A stretch of DNA of 64,000 nt from assembly GCA_020631735.1 (NCBI GenBank), contig CM036225.1, positions 69,490,662-69,554,661 of the forward strand. Direction: 5' to 3'. Within the stretch, counting starts at the first letter, position 1. Every line of letters begins with the position of its first letter. The position numbers and the translations under genes are program-made. The notes below the pieces were generated by a model. It was not told where the DNA came from. It did not search any database and saw nothing but the letters and a program-made list of their open reading frames with translations. This DNA comes from Saccharum officinarum. Lineage: Eukaryota > Streptophyta > Magnoliopsida > Poales > Poaceae. Positions 1 through 11,300 of this stretch are shown piece after piece.

Positions 1-352
1 CAATATTGATTGATTGATTGTATATCATCTTGGTGATTGGCAACATCTTCATTCCACCGTCGGTATAAGATTCACAATCCTCTCTCTCGCATTTACTTTA
101 CTAGTTTATCTTGTGTAGCTCTAGTAGTAGCTTTGCTAGTAGTTGCTAGCTTGCTCACTAGTGTAAGTTTAGTAACTTAGCCCTTGTGTGAACTAGAGAT
201 TATAGTCTACTAGACTTATGGATAGGAGGCTTGCATCAGAACCGTAGGCTAAGAAAAATTCGCTTTACGCCGTTTGTTATTCTAACAAGTTTGCTTAGTG
301 GTTCTTGTAGAATTTTTTTTATAGGCTATTCACCCCCCTCTAGCCATCTTAA
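1..352 (+). repeat. 3' end of a Sirevirus-like LTR (partial)
   Basis: The stretch ends in the family-typical pyrimidine-rich block around 328-350 (CTATTCACCCCCCTCTAGCC), which recurs at the end of the LTRs at 19893-19915, 53171-53190 and about 60898-60917. Short T-rich phrases such as GTGTAGCTTG-like repeats also match those LTRs in order. The normal LTR/PBS junction is absent, and pol coding sequence begins within about 25 bases. Confidence 0.6.
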
Positions 353-374
353 ACTTTACACATTGATAGTATCA

Positions 375-2130
375 TATTTGGTGACAATAGCAAGGGTGAT
401 GTAAAGGCTCTTAGAAGGATTGCAATATCAAATGATCATAGCATCTCCAATGTGCTACTAGTTGAAAAGCTCAATTTCAACTTATTGTCGGTTGCTCAAT
501 TGTGTGATCTAGGTTTCAAGTGCATATTTGGTGTTGATGATGTGGAGATAGTTAGTGTTGATGGCTCTAACTTGATCTTCAAAGGCTTTAGATTCGAGAA
601 TCTATACTTGGTTGATTTCAATGCTAGTGACACTCAACTTTCAACATGCTTGCTCACCAAATCAAGTATGGGTTGGTTATGGCATAGAAGACTTGGTCAT
701 ATTGGCATGAAGCAATTGAACAAGTTAGTGAAGCATGACTTAGTTAGAGGCTTGAAGGATGTCACATTTGAGAAAGATAAGCTATGTAGTGCATGTTAAG
801 CCGGAAAGCAAGTAGGCAACACTCATCCATTGAAAAGCATCATGAGTACTTCTAAGGCATTTGAGTTGTTGCACATGGATCTATTTGGGCCAACTACATA
901 CACAAGCATTGGTGGCAACAAGTATGTCTTTGTGATTGTGGATGATTTCACTAAATATACATGTGTATTCTTTCTTGGGGACAAAAGTGATGTATTTGAC
1001 ATATTCAAGAAGTTCATCAAGAGAGTGCAAAATGAGTTTGAAACCACAATCAAGAAAGTGAAAAGTGACAATGGAAGTGAGTTTAGAAACACAAGAATTG
1101 ATGAGCTATGTGATGAGCTTGGAATCAAACATCAATTCTCGGCCAAGTATACACCTCAATCAAATGGCTTAGTTAAGAGGAAGAATAGAAGCTTGATTGA
1201 TATGGCAAGATCAATGTTAAATGAGTATAATGTGAGTCATTCATTTTGGGCCGAAGCAATTAACACGGCTTGCTTCTATAGCAACCGCCTCTATTGCCAC
1301 AAGTTTCTAGAGAAGACACCATATGAGATCTTAAATGAAAGAAAGCCCAACATTGCATACTTTCGGGTATTTGGTTGCAAATGCTAGATCTTGAAGAAGG
1401 ACACTAGATTAAGCAAGTTTGAGAAGAAATGTGATGAAAGATTCCTACTTGGTTACTCAACTACTAGCAAAGCTTATAGAGTTTAGAATTTGGCTAGTGG
1501 TTTACTTGAAGAAGTGTATGATGTTGAGTTTGATGAAACAAATGGCTCTCAAGATGAAGAAGAAAATTTAGATGATGTGAGAGGAACTCAATTGAGTAAT
1601 GCTATGAAAGAAATGGACATTGGTGACATTAGACCAAAGCAAGTGATTGATGTGGATGACGACAAAGATCAAGTGCTTCAAAGTCCAATTACACAAGCTA
1701 GTGGTTCTCTAATGCAAAATCAAGCTAGTACATCATCTCAAGTGCAACAAGATCAACAAGTAGCTAGTTCATCATCTCTAACTCATGATCAACATCAACA
1801 TCCAAGCAATCAAGTCCAAGTGCTTCAACCAACTAACATTGCAAGATACCATCCATTGGATTCCATCATTGGTGACATACAAAGGGGAGTTCAAACTAGA
1901 TCAAGATTAGCATCATTTTGTGCTCACTCTTCTTTTGTGTCAATGGAAGAACCCAAAGACATTGATAAAGCATTGAGAGATCCGGATTGGGTAAATGCAA
2001 TGCATGAAGAGCTCAACAACTTCAAGAGAAATGAAGTATGGGAACTAGTTGAGAGGCCTAAGGATCACAATGTCATTGGAACAAGATGGGTCTTTCGCAA
2101 CAAGCAAGATCAAGATGGGATAGTAGTAAG
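375..2130 (+). pseudogene. Copia pol, 5' half (GAG-pre-integrase, integrase, start of RT), broken
   Basis: Translation gives the GAG-pre-integrase region with the HRRLGHIG motif, then the integrase core (DLFGPT, SDNGSEF, and a QSNG segment before the third acidic position), the integrase C-terminus, and the linker into RT ([23 protein letters not shown]). The frame is interrupted by TAA at 797-799, where the related - strand element has glutamine, and by TAG near 1384 and 1483. Position 2130 is the insertion point of the nested element, and the frame resumes in phase at 15399. The start of pol (protease) is missing. It is non-functional as it stands. It is the relic of the polyprotein that would cut, integrate and copy the element's cDNA. 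Confidence 0.85.
2126..2130. repeat. Target-site duplication GTAAG, left copy
   Basis: GTAAG directly precedes TGAAAGG at 2131 and is repeated at 15394-15398 directly after TTTCA. Removing 2131-15398 restores the reading frame of the outer pol, so the boundaries of the nested element are exact. Confidence 0.92.
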
Positions 2131-2840
2131 TGAAAGGATCAAGATGCCCAAGAGGGGGGGTGAATTGGGCTTTTCTAAAAATTAGATGCAAGAAATAAAT
2201 CCTACAAGCCGGAATTCACCCCTAGTGTCTACTTGTGTTCCTAGAGAGTCTACCGATACAAAGTTTTGCACCCTAGTTTCCAATCCTAGTCTAGCATGGC
2301 AAGTCTAGGAATGTAAACAAGCAATGAAAGTAAATACGAGAATGTAAATGCTTGAATGTAAAGGGGCAAGGAACACGGCGATGTTTTTCCGAGGTATCGG
2401 AGAGTCGCCACTCCCCACTAGTCCTCGTTGGAGCACCCGCGCAAGGGTGTAGCTCCCCCTTGATCCGCACAAGGATCAAGTGCTCTCTACGGGTTGATTC
2501 TTTGACACTCCGTCGCGGTGAATCACCCACAACCGCTCACAAGACGAGTTGGGTCATCCACAAGCTCTGCCGGATGATCACCAAACTCCCAATCACCACC
2601 AAACCGTCTAGGTGATGGCGATCACCAAGAGTAACAAGCTAGAACTCTCACTTGACCACTACGAGCACAAATGAGAAAGTGGATGCACACTTGCTACTCT
2701 CTAATCGCTAGTGAGGAACTCTCAAGCTTTGATTCTCAAATCTCTATCCTCACTAGTGCTCTTGCACTCCCTTGCACTCCAAAGGTGTTTATCAGCTGAT
2801 CAAATGAGCAAGAAACCTCTAAAAGAGGTGGTGGGGATGT

Positions 2841-2848
2841 ATTTATAC
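2841..2848 (-). promoter_or_regulatory. TATA-like box in LTR of nested Sirevirus
   Basis: The - strand reads GTATAAAT inside a GGGGTGTATAAATAC context. The same site occurs in the 5' LTR at 14497-14504, which is the copy that would drive transcription of gag and pol. Confidence 0.55.
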
Positions 2849-2894
2849 ACCCCACAGACAAAACGAACCGTTACCTGCTGACTCAGCAAAACTT

Positions 2895-3315
2895 GAGCTG
2901 ACCGGACGCGCCGGTCGTACTGACCGGACGCGCCGGTCGTACTGACCGGACGCGCCGGTCGCTCGTAACGGTCGAAAACCGAAAAACCACTGAGTGACCG
3001 GACGCACCGGTCAGGGGTGACCGGACGCGTCCGATCGTGCAGGGAGCATACTGTACTCGCACCGGACGCGCGATCGCGTCCGATCGGTGATGACCGGACG
3101 CGTCCGGTCGTCTCTGGACCTTACTGGACTGTGACCGGACGCGTCGATCACACCCAGGTCGCGTCCGATCGGGTGTTTCCCTCAAGTGACACGTGTTGAC
3201 TTCTGACCACCGCGTCCGGTCCTCGCGAGGACCGCGTCCGGTGTTCAGAGCTGAAACCCTAGCCGCGGAACTGTACTGACCGGACGCGTCCGGTCATGCC
3301 GAGGACCGCGTCCGG
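2895..3315. repeat. Array of GACCGGACGCG / CGCGTCCGGTC motifs
   Basis: Many copies of the half-site ACCGGACGCG and its complement CGCGTCCGGT, some joined into the perfect 18-bp palindrome GACCGGACGCGTCCGGTC (for example near 3093 and 3280). The matching array in the other LTR is at 14555-14955. It is CpG dense and not protein coding, and the arginine/proline-rich open frames across it are artefacts of the repeat. Confidence 0.85.
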
Positions 3316-3759
3316 TCAAGGGAAAACAACCCGAAACTCTCCGAAACGCGTCACAACTTGAACCAAGTTGCTTCCAACTGAACTTTGAGCTAATCTAGAG
3401 CTGCCTAGCGCCAAGTTTAACAAGTGTGCACCACACCTAAACATAGGACTCGCCTAGGTCAAGCTACCCGCTCATGCCCCCCTTTATAGTACGGCCAAAA
3501 GAGAAAAACGAAGATCCTAACGACTATTCCAAATGTCTCTCAACACCTCGACATCCGGAACTAACCGTCCTTAATCTTGACGTCACTCTTTTGAAAACCG
3601 AAACGATTTCCATCAAGGGGCATGAATACCATGGTGCCCAAAGCAGTTAAAACCTCCATGACCTAACTTACCAAAGTTTCTGCAAAACACACGTTAGTCA
3701 TGGTAATAAAGCGTTGTCATCAATTGCCGAAACCAAACCTCGGGGCCTAGATGCTTTCA

Positions 3760-4212
3760 ATCTCCCCCTTTTTGGTGATTGATGACAACACTAAGATATA
3801 AAAGATTTGAGTTGAGGTTTTCGAGCATGCATGGTTCACATAAGCAAAAAGCAATAAGCACAAGGGGTTAGGAATTGCTTATGTGCCCCAAGCCAAAAGA
3901 GTGTACTCATAAGATAAGACAAAAAGCGTTAGTACACAAACAGATATAGCTCATAAGTAATCGGAGTAAGGCACGAAAGCACAACCTTGGAGCTATAATT
4001 AACAACGGTGACAAGAGATAACAATGTGACAGGATGAAACATTAAGACTCAAGGTTTTATCTCACAACGACATGTCACACGAATGCAATGACTGAAAAGT
4101 AAACATGATGCATGAATGTAGCACACAGGAGAAAAAACGAAAACCCTCTCTCAAAACTCCCCCTGAAACTACTCTCTCTCCCCCTTTGGCATCAAGCGCC
4201 AAAAAAGCTAAT
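3760..4212 (-). promoter_or_regulatory. Polypurine tract and 3' leader of nested Sirevirus
   Basis: Adjacent to the 3' LTR, the - strand reads CACCAAAAAGGGGGAGA (3760-3776), the expected plus-strand primer site. Further GGGGG-containing purine runs lie near 4157 and 4175 on the same strand. The rest of the stretch is AT-rich and shows no gene. Confidence 0.8.
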
Positions 4213-6723
4213 CTAAGGATCTGATGGGGGGACAGACGGAGTCGTGTCGGGTGCCGAGGTGCGCGGAGTAATCATGAAGTGTAGAGAATCGCCCTCGGAA
4301 TCTGAACTATCTGGCTGACCCTCTGAAGAAGCATGTGGCTGTGTAACTGTCTGGGTCTGAACGGCAGGAACAGGTACTGTCGTAGTAGCAATAATAGGAT
4401 CCGTCTGAGTGACCTGAGCCTGTAGCGAGCCAATAGCAGGAGGATCTGTGGAGGCAACTGACGAAGGTAGAGTCTCTGTAGTACCAGTCCCTGTCACTGG
4501 AGGAATAGCTGCCTCTGAAGCTGACAACCCTGAAGAAGTAGCAAATGTAGTGTGCGAGGGCGTCGGCTGACCAGTCAACTCGCTGTAGGTAGCACTGAAA
4601 TCACCGAAAGGTGTGCCTGTCAGGAGGTGAGGGCGAGGCTGGTCTGATGGTGTAAACCCCGTGTGAATAGGCGTGAAGCTCGGGGACTGGAAAGACTGGG
4701 GAACCTGCTGCTGTGGAGATGTGAACTGGAAACCCGGCTGTCCCTGACTCGATGGATCACTAGATTGTAAAGCAGAAGTCAGGACGGAAGCAGGCGAAGG
4801 AACCCCAACAGTGACTAGGTGGCGCAGGAGGTCCAAGTACTGCTGCTGACTAGCTGCAGTCTGTCGCTGAATCTCGTACTGCTGTCGCTGCATTTCGACC
4901 TGCTGCCTCTGGATCTCAAGCTGCTGACGCTGAAACTCGTCCTGACGAGCCTGAATCTGTGCAAGTGCTGCAGCTGTGTCCTGAGCCTGTCGCTGTATCT
5001 GCTGTTGCTGCTGCTCCTGTGCCTGGGTCAACCTCTCAAGTATTGCCACCATGGCTGGGTCTGTGCGGGAGGCTGAACCAGAGCCACCGGCCTCGTGGTC
5101 GTGGGACCGAGGAGACCGGTACCTGGGGATGGGCTGGTAGTCCTCATCAGTGCTGTCAGATGTCCCATCCTCAGGAAGATCAGCAGGCTGAGCGTCAAGA
5201 TCTGCAAGCTCTGCCTCTGCAAGCTCATCAACTGTGGCGTCCTGCTCAGCTGCTGTCTCAGGAACCTCAGGTCGCACACGCTGTCCTGGCACTGGGGCCT
5301 GATCTCTGGTGACTGAAGCCCAAAGCTGACGGATATCATACTCAGGGAAAGCAGTAGTAGTATCTGATATCTCAGCTCGGATCTCTGCTGGTAACTGGAT
5401 GGATGATCTAATAATGAAGCAGATCCAGTGTGCATAGGGCAGCTGACGATTACCCTTGAAGCCCTCAGCTATGGTGTCCTCCATCTCACTAAGTATGAGA
5501 TCCCAAATGTCAAACTGAGTCTGTGAGAGGAGGTGGTGAACAACCCATAGCTGCATCCGAGTCAGTCCCTCTCTGTAGCCAAGTCTGGGAAGTAGAGTGC
5601 GTCTGACTATAGCATCCAAAACTCTGGCAAGTGGTGTCAAACTGGCAGGCGTGCGTCGAGACCCTTCGCCAAAAGGCTCACGGAAGCAGGGTCGAACCAG
5701 GTCTGTAGGTGGCACTGCACCGCCATGAGGGCGTCTCGGTGGAGGAGTCTGACCAAAGCACAGCTGATGTATCTTCGTGTTGGAAGCTGGGAGTCTGAGA
5801 ATCTCCCGCACTCTGGTGCTGTATAGGCGGTGATCGCGGCCTCGGAATGCAAAGTGAATGAAATCATGGGCAGGATCAATCCATAGTGAAGCATAAAACT
5901 CTCTGACCCATGTGCCGCAGTATGCACCTGTCCGTCCAAGAAGATCTGACAAGCCTGGCAGAAAGGACAGGTGCGGACGTAGCTGCTCTCCCACAACCTC
6001 AACTAGTGACTCAAGTCGACAGACCCTCTGTGGTCGGAAAGCAATACCGCTGTCAACTAGAGCTCTGTAGAAATCCTCCTGAAGTGGGGTATAGAATCCT
6101 TCTGAAGCTCTGGGATCCCTCACAGGTGGAAACCACCGACTGACCTCCACGAACCTCAACCCCTGCACCTGACGTGCTGTAGCACCCCTCAAGTCAAAGT
6201 GCTCGACCGGGGGTGAACCTCTAGCTCTGGGAGGAGGACGTGCTCCACGACGCTGGCCCTCTGGCCTAGGAGACACCTGAGTACGTGCGCGTGTGGAGCG
6301 GCGACGTGGTGGAGACTGAGCTGGCTGCTCCTCTGTGTCCTCTGTAGCCTCTGGAGCCTCTGGAGCCTCTGGAGGTGGATCAACTGACATACTCTCTGCA
6401 GCTCCAGTATCCTCAGTACCCTCAGTGGCCTCTGTGCCGAGCTGTCGACCTTCAAGATGAAAGCGACGCTCGCCTATGCGTATGCCACTGCTCCTGCCAC
6501 CTCTCTCTGCCTGCTCTGCTGCATCTGCCACGGCCTGAGCAATCTCTGCCTCTGTAAGTGTCTTCTTCTTCTTTCTGGCCAAGACCTTGATACGCTTTCC
6601 ACGTGCAATCTCAGACCGACGAGGAGGACTGTCGTCCCCGTCACCAGGAGCACCACCGGCGTTCTTGCAACGCACCATGCTGAACAACTGACTGAAAACC
6701 TCTGAAAGATGGTGAACTGTCAC
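4213..6723 (-). CDS. Extra ORF in env position of Sirevirus, plant-transposon-protein type, Q-rich tail
   Basis: The open frame of 836 codons is uninterrupted and lies between pol and the polypurine tract on the same strand. A downstream Met at residue 17 (MVRCKN) is a plausible true start. In order it shows a basic/Ala-rich N-terminus (about 20-90), an acidic Pro/Glu segment, an Arg-rich stretch near 140-165, and a folded region of roughly 200-430 with WxxF and FYASLW motifs that resembles the retroelement-associated 'putative plant transposon protein' family. An acidic linker, a Q-rich coiled-coil at about 550-640 and a Ser/Thr/Pro/Gln-rich tail follow. I see no signal peptide or clear membrane segment, so a viral-type envelope role is not supported by the sequence. 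A related, degraded ORF sits in the same position of another element (41836-43643). The function is unknown. Confidence 0.75.
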   Translation of the reverse strand: MTVHHLSEVFSQLFSMVRCKNAGGAPGDGDDSPPRRSEIARGKRIKVLARKKKKTLTEAEIAQAVADAAEQAERGGRSSGIRIGERRFHLEGRQLGTEATEGTEDTGAAESMSVDPPPEAPEAPEATEDTEEQPAQSPPRRRSTRARTQVSPRPEGQRRGARPPPRARGSPPVEHFDLRGATARQVQGLRFVEVSRWFPPVRDPRASEGFYTPLQEDFYRALVDSGIAFRPQRVCRLESLVEVVGEQLRPHLSFLPGLSDLLGRTGAYCGTWVREFYASLWIDPAHDFIHFAFRGRDHRLYSTRVREILRLPASNTKIHQLCFGQTPPPRRPHGGAVPPTDLVRPCFREPFGEGSRRTPASLTPLARVLDAIVRRTLLPRLGYREGLTRMQLWVVHHLLSQTQFDIWDLILSEMEDTIAEGFKGNRQLPYAHWICFIIRSSIQLPAEIRAEISDTTTAFPEYDIRQLWASVTRDQAPVPGQRVRPEVPETAAEQDATVDELAEAELADLDAQPADLPEDGTSDSTDEDYQPIPRYRSPRSHDHEAGGSGSASRTDPAMVAILERLTQAQEQQQQQIQRQAQDTAAALAQIQARQDEFQRQQLEIQRQQVEMQRQQYEIQRQTAASQQQYLDLLRHLVTVGVPSPASVLTSALQSSDPSSQGQPGFQFTSPQQQVPQSFQSPSFTPIHTGFTPSDQPRPHLLTGTPFGDFSATYSELTGQPTPSHTTFATSSGLSASEAAIPPVTGTGTTETLPSSVASTDPPAIGSLQAQVTQTDPIIATTTVPVPAVQTQTVTQPHASSEGQPDSSDSEGDSLHFMITPRTSAPDTTPSVPPSDP

Positions 6724-8360
6724 TCGAGAGGCTTGGCCTCAATCCGTATCCGCAGGCTTGGCCTCGGATTCAGCAAACTGATCTCACCCTGACACACGAC
6801 AGACTCGCTGCAAAGACGGAATAGAGAGATCTACTAAAACACATATATAACTAAAAGGTACAAATCCTAGAGATAGCAAGCATATGAGATACGATATGAA
6901 TCGAAACGTGAAGCTACCTCGGATCGACGAGATGACTGACAGGGTGAGGTGACCTAGATTGCGAGATTCCCGAAATCGCCGAACGAGCTCTGATTTCCGA
7001 AACAAGGTATAATTAGGATTGAAAAGAAACAGTTACGGCAAACCCTAGCAAGGAGGTCAAGGTGACGCGAAACAACCTCGCGAAGAAGATGACGCGCGAC
7101 GAATCTCGTCGACGAACGACGAACCCTAGGGTTAGGGTTAGGGCAATCGACGAAAATTGATTGGAGGCGAGGACGAGTCGGTCCACCGTCGGAGGAGAGG
7201 CTGGCTGCAGGAACTTGGCTCACCGGCGGAGATCCACGGACGCGGTGGCGCGGCGGTGGCGCAAGGGTGGTGGCACAAGGGCGGTGGCGGCGCGGCTGCG
7301 AGCGAAGGCCGGTGCGGGCAGGAGATGCGCAAGGGCAGCTGACGCGCGCGCGGGCGAGAGCCGGGCGAGGAAGACGGCGCAAGAGCGGCGGCTCACCGGC
7401 GGCAGGCGGTGCGGCGGTGGCGCGTGCAAGCGGCAAGGGCGGCGGCGGCGCGAAGAGCTCGGGCGGATGAGAAGGTACGGCCGAAAACGAACCGTTTTAT
7501 GAAGGGTTAGATCCGCTCGACGCGTGATGACCGGACGCGGTGGTCGATATGACCGGACGCGGTGGTGCAGCGTCCGGTCACACTCCAGTAAGCTCCTGGA
7601 GTGACCTGACGCGTCCGGTGCGGACTGACCGGACGCGGTCAGAGTCCGGTCGTTGGGAGTTCGGGAATTTATCGCGAATGACCGGACGCAGTGGTGGTAA
7701 CCGGGACCGGACGCGGTGGTCAACAGAGGCGCGTCCGGTGCAGCGTCCGATCACTAGATCTGGAGTTGGTCTTCTGGATGACCGGACGCGCTGCTGGACG
7801 CCGGGACCGGACGCGGTGGTGAAGCATCACTGCGTCCGGTGCAGCGTCCGGTGCAGCGTCCGGTGACTGTTCTTCGCCCTTCTTTGTTCCGAACTACGAC
7901 GCGACTTCTCCCAATCAGGTTCCAATTCAAAGAGACACAAATAAACACCAATTGGAACACGATATGAGAGACCTCACTCAAACCCTCAAAATTTTCAAAA
8001 TAGATTGCCTTAGGCTAGTATTATTTTTAAGAAAATAGGCAATAAACACCCAAGGAGCAACGTATGGCCATGCAATAGAGTTTTTGAACCTTTAGGAGCG
8101 TCAAAATGCTCTCTCTATCCATGGACGAACACAGAGGTTGCTCAAAGCTTAACCGAAAAGAAACGACAAGAACAACAACCATGCATATGCAATGCAATAC
8201 AAGAAGGTAAAACTAGAATGCTTGTCAAGTTTGATCCACGGTTAGGCTTTTTCACTCCTCCAAAGAAGGGTTATCGTAACCGTGTTAGCCAAGCCCTAAA
8301 AACATTGCGATAAAATAAACATGGCATATTATACAATGCAATGCAAGAGACAACACACGC
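6724..8360 (-). other. GC-rich spacer between pol and the extra ORF
   Basis: No gene recognised. The part at 7000-7500 is strongly GC-rich with telomere-box-like CCCTAG/TTAGGG text near 7125-7143 and looks like the leader or CpG island of a plant gene. The part at 7525-7865 is an array of the ACCGGACGCG motif that also fills this element's LTRs. The part at 7870-8360 is AT-rich. Because the 836-codon ORF lies far from the LTR promoter, this stretch could hold an internal promoter or splice signals; that is an inference. Confidence 0.5.
7525..7865. repeat. Internal array of GACCGGACGCG motifs
   Basis: At least ten copies of GACCGGACGCG or its variants GCGTCCGGT lie in the body of the element, some 3.8 kb from the nearest LTR edge. 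The motif core equals that of the LTR arrays, but the units here are mostly of the form GACCGGACGCGGTGGT. The long - strand open frame over it (7220-7723) is a repeat artefact. Confidence 0.8.
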
Positions 8361-11300
8361 TCATTTTTTAAAGTTACTAGAATCAAGCACATTGAGTTCA
8401 CTTCTTAACCTACAAAAGGTTGCCTCATCCAAAGGTTTAGTGAAGATATCCGCTAATTGATTTTCACTTCTTACACCTTCTAGTGATATGTCATTTTTAG
8501 CAACGTGATCTCTTAGAAAGTGATGGCGGATATCAATGTGCTTGGTGCGAGAGTGTTGTACCGGATTGTTAGCAATTTTAACGGCACTTTCATTATCACA
8601 TAAAAGTGGCACCTTTTCAAGAACAATTCCATAGTCTAGGAGGGTTTGTTTCATATATAAGATTTGTGCACAACAAGCCCCCGCGGCAATGTATTCCGCC
8701 TCGGCGGTGGACAAAGCCACACTATTTTGCTTTTTAGATGACCAAGATACTAAAGATCTTCCAAGCAAATGGCACCCTCCGGATGTGCTTTTTCTATCAA
8801 TTTTGCAACCGGCATAGTCCGAATCGGAATAGCCAACTAGTTGGAATCTAGCTCCTTTGGGATACCAAAGACCAATGCTTGGGGTGAGCTTAAGATATCT
8901 TAGGATTCTTTTTACGGCACTTAGGTGAGGTTCTTTAGGGCACGCTTGAAAGCGGGCACACATGCACACACTAAACATGATATCGGGCCTAGATGCGGTA
9001 AGGTATAACAAGCTACCAATCATAGAACGGTAGAGAGTTTGATCAACCGGTTTACCTCCCTCATCTAGGTCGAGATGTCCATTTGATGGCATTGGGGTCT
9101 TGATTGGTTTGCATTCTTCCATCTTGAATCTTTTGAGAAGATCCTTGGTATACTTTTCTTGAGAGATGAAAATCCCTTCTCTCATTTGCTTTACTTGAAA
9201 ACCAAGGAAGAATGTGAGCTCACCAATCATTGACATCTCGAATTCCTTCGACATCAATTCACCAAATTCCTTGCAATAATCTTCATTTGTTGATCCGAAG
9301 ATGATATCATCAACATATACTTGACAAATAAAGATCTCCCCATTAAACTTCTTGGTGAATAGTGTGGTGTCGACCTTCCCAATGGTGAAGCCCTTCTCAA
9401 TGAGGAAGTCCCGGAGGCGTTCATACCACGCTCTAGGGGCTTGCTTGAGCCCATATAACGCCTTGGACAACCTATAAACATGATTAGGATATCTAGGGTC
9501 TTCAAACCCGGGAGGTTGATTAACATAGACTAGTTCATTTATAAAGCCATTTAAGAATGCACTTTTCACATCCATTTGATATAGTTTCATATCATGATGT
9601 GATGCATATGCAAGGAGGATACGAATGGCTTCAAGTCTTGCAACGGGTGCAAAGGTCTCTCCAAAATCAAGACCTTCAACTTGAGAGAACCCCTTTGCAA
9701 CTAGTCTTGCCTTGTTCCTCACCACTATGCCTTGGTCATCTTGCTTGTTTCGGAACACCCACTTGGTTCCAATGACTCTTGCACCTTTGGGATGCTCTTC
9801 AAGTGTCCATACTTGATTGCGGGTGAAGTTGTTCAATTCTTCATGCATTGCAATCACCCAATCCGGATCTTGAAGAGCTTCTTCTACATTCTTAGGTTCA
9901 ACGCAAGAGACAAAAGAGTGATGTTCAACAAAAGAAGCTAGCTTTTGGGATCGAGTCATTACTCCCTTTGTAGGACTCCCTATGATGAGATCTTGTGGAT
10001 GTGCTTGAAGTAGTGGTGAATTTCTTCTATCAACCACTTGAGGAGGTGGATGGGGAGCATCAACATCTTGAGCTTGTGCCTCGGCTTGTTCATGAGAGAC
10101 ATAAGTGTCTTCATTTTCAACTCTCTCATTCTTGTCATCATCTTGAGGCACACGTGATGAAGATGGTGGATCAACAATTTGTACATCGTCATCATCATCT
10201 TTTGGCTTGATGTCTCCCACCGGCATGTTCTTCATGGCCTCCCTCAAGGGTTCATCACCTACATCATCACAATTCTCAATTGCTCCTTGGGAGCCGTTAG
10301 ATTCATCAAATTCCACATCATATGTTTCTTCAACCAAACCGGTGGCATGGTTAAATACTCTATATGCTTTGGACTTTGATGAGTAACCAACAAGAAAACC
10401 AATATCACAACGTCTTTGAAACTTCCCTAGGTGTTGACGCTTCTTGTAGATGTAACATTTGCAACCAAACACCCGGAAGAAAGAGACGTCCGGCTTCTTC
10501 CCATTAAGCAACTCATAGGGGGTCTTGCCAAGAAACTTTTGTAGGAAGAGGCGATTTGAAGCATAGCATGCGGTGTTGATTGCCTCGGCCCACAACTTCT
10601 CCGGAGTGTTGTACTCATCTAGCATTGTTCTTGCAAGGGTGATCAATGTTCGGTTCTTTCTCTCAACTACACCATTTTGTTGAGGAGTGTAGGTTGAAGA
10701 GACCTCATGCTTGATTCCAATTTCATCACAATAAGCTTCAATGTTGGTGTTGTCAAACTCTTTCCATTGTCACTTCTAATCTTCTTTATCTTGACTTCAA
10801 ATTCATTTTGAGCTCTCTTTGCAAACTTCTTGAAGCAATTTGCCACTTCGGATTTGTCATGAAGGAAGAAAGTCCATGTATACCTTGAGTAGTCATCCAC
10901 TATCACAAGACAATAGAGATTACCACCCAAGCTCTTGTATGTTGTAGGCCCAAACAAATCCATGTGTAGAAGTTCTAGCACTCTTGAAGTTGACATGAAA
11001 GCTTTGGTTGGATGAGTGTTTGCAACTTGTTTGCCCGCTTGACATGCACTACAAGGTTTGTCCTTTTCAAACTTCACATCCTTCAATCCTCTCACTAGTT
11101 CTTTCTTCAATAGCTTGTTGAGAGTGTTCATTCCAACATGAGCAAGCCTCCTATGCCAAAGCCAACCAAGTGAGGTCTTGGTGAACAAACATGTCATCAA
11201 ATTTGCATCTTCGGAGGTGAAGTCAACAAGATAAAGATTGTTGTATCTAAAGCCTTTGAATATCACTTGCTTGTCATCTATCTTTGAAACTTCCACTTCA

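Larger units (their letters stand above)
2131..3759 (-). repeat. 3' LTR of the nested Sirevirus (1629 bp)
   Basis: Begins TGAAAGGATC and ends ATGCTTTCA on the + strand, and pairs with 13787-15393. It holds an array of GACCGGACGCG-type motifs at about 2895-3315, with three copies of a 22-bp unit near 2899-2960 where the partner LTR has two. A TATA-like box for - strand transcription lies at 2841-2848. Confidence 0.93.

Noticed and set aside
1..352. Treating 1-352 as the exact mate of the LTR 17903-19927
   Set aside because: Order and end block agree but divergence is far greater than expected for one insertion compared with the other LTR pairs; kept only as a related LTR end.
2883..3185. Arg/Pro/Val-rich open frames over the CCGGTC arrays (also 7220-7723, 14499-14819, 51569-51996, 59296-59622)
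   Set aside because: They follow the repeat unit, appear in several frames at once and match no protein family.
4213..6723. Calling the extra ORF a true envelope gene
   Set aside because: No signal peptide, fusion peptide or clear transmembrane segment visible; only the genomic position is env-like.
7122..7143. Telomere-like TTAGGG repeats
   Set aside because: Only two to three units in a GC-rich leader; plant telomeres use TTTAGGG and long arrays.
6954..7502. A captured host gene in the GC-rich spacer of the nested Sirevirus
   Set aside because: Leader-like composition but no recognisable exon or protein; left as a spacer.
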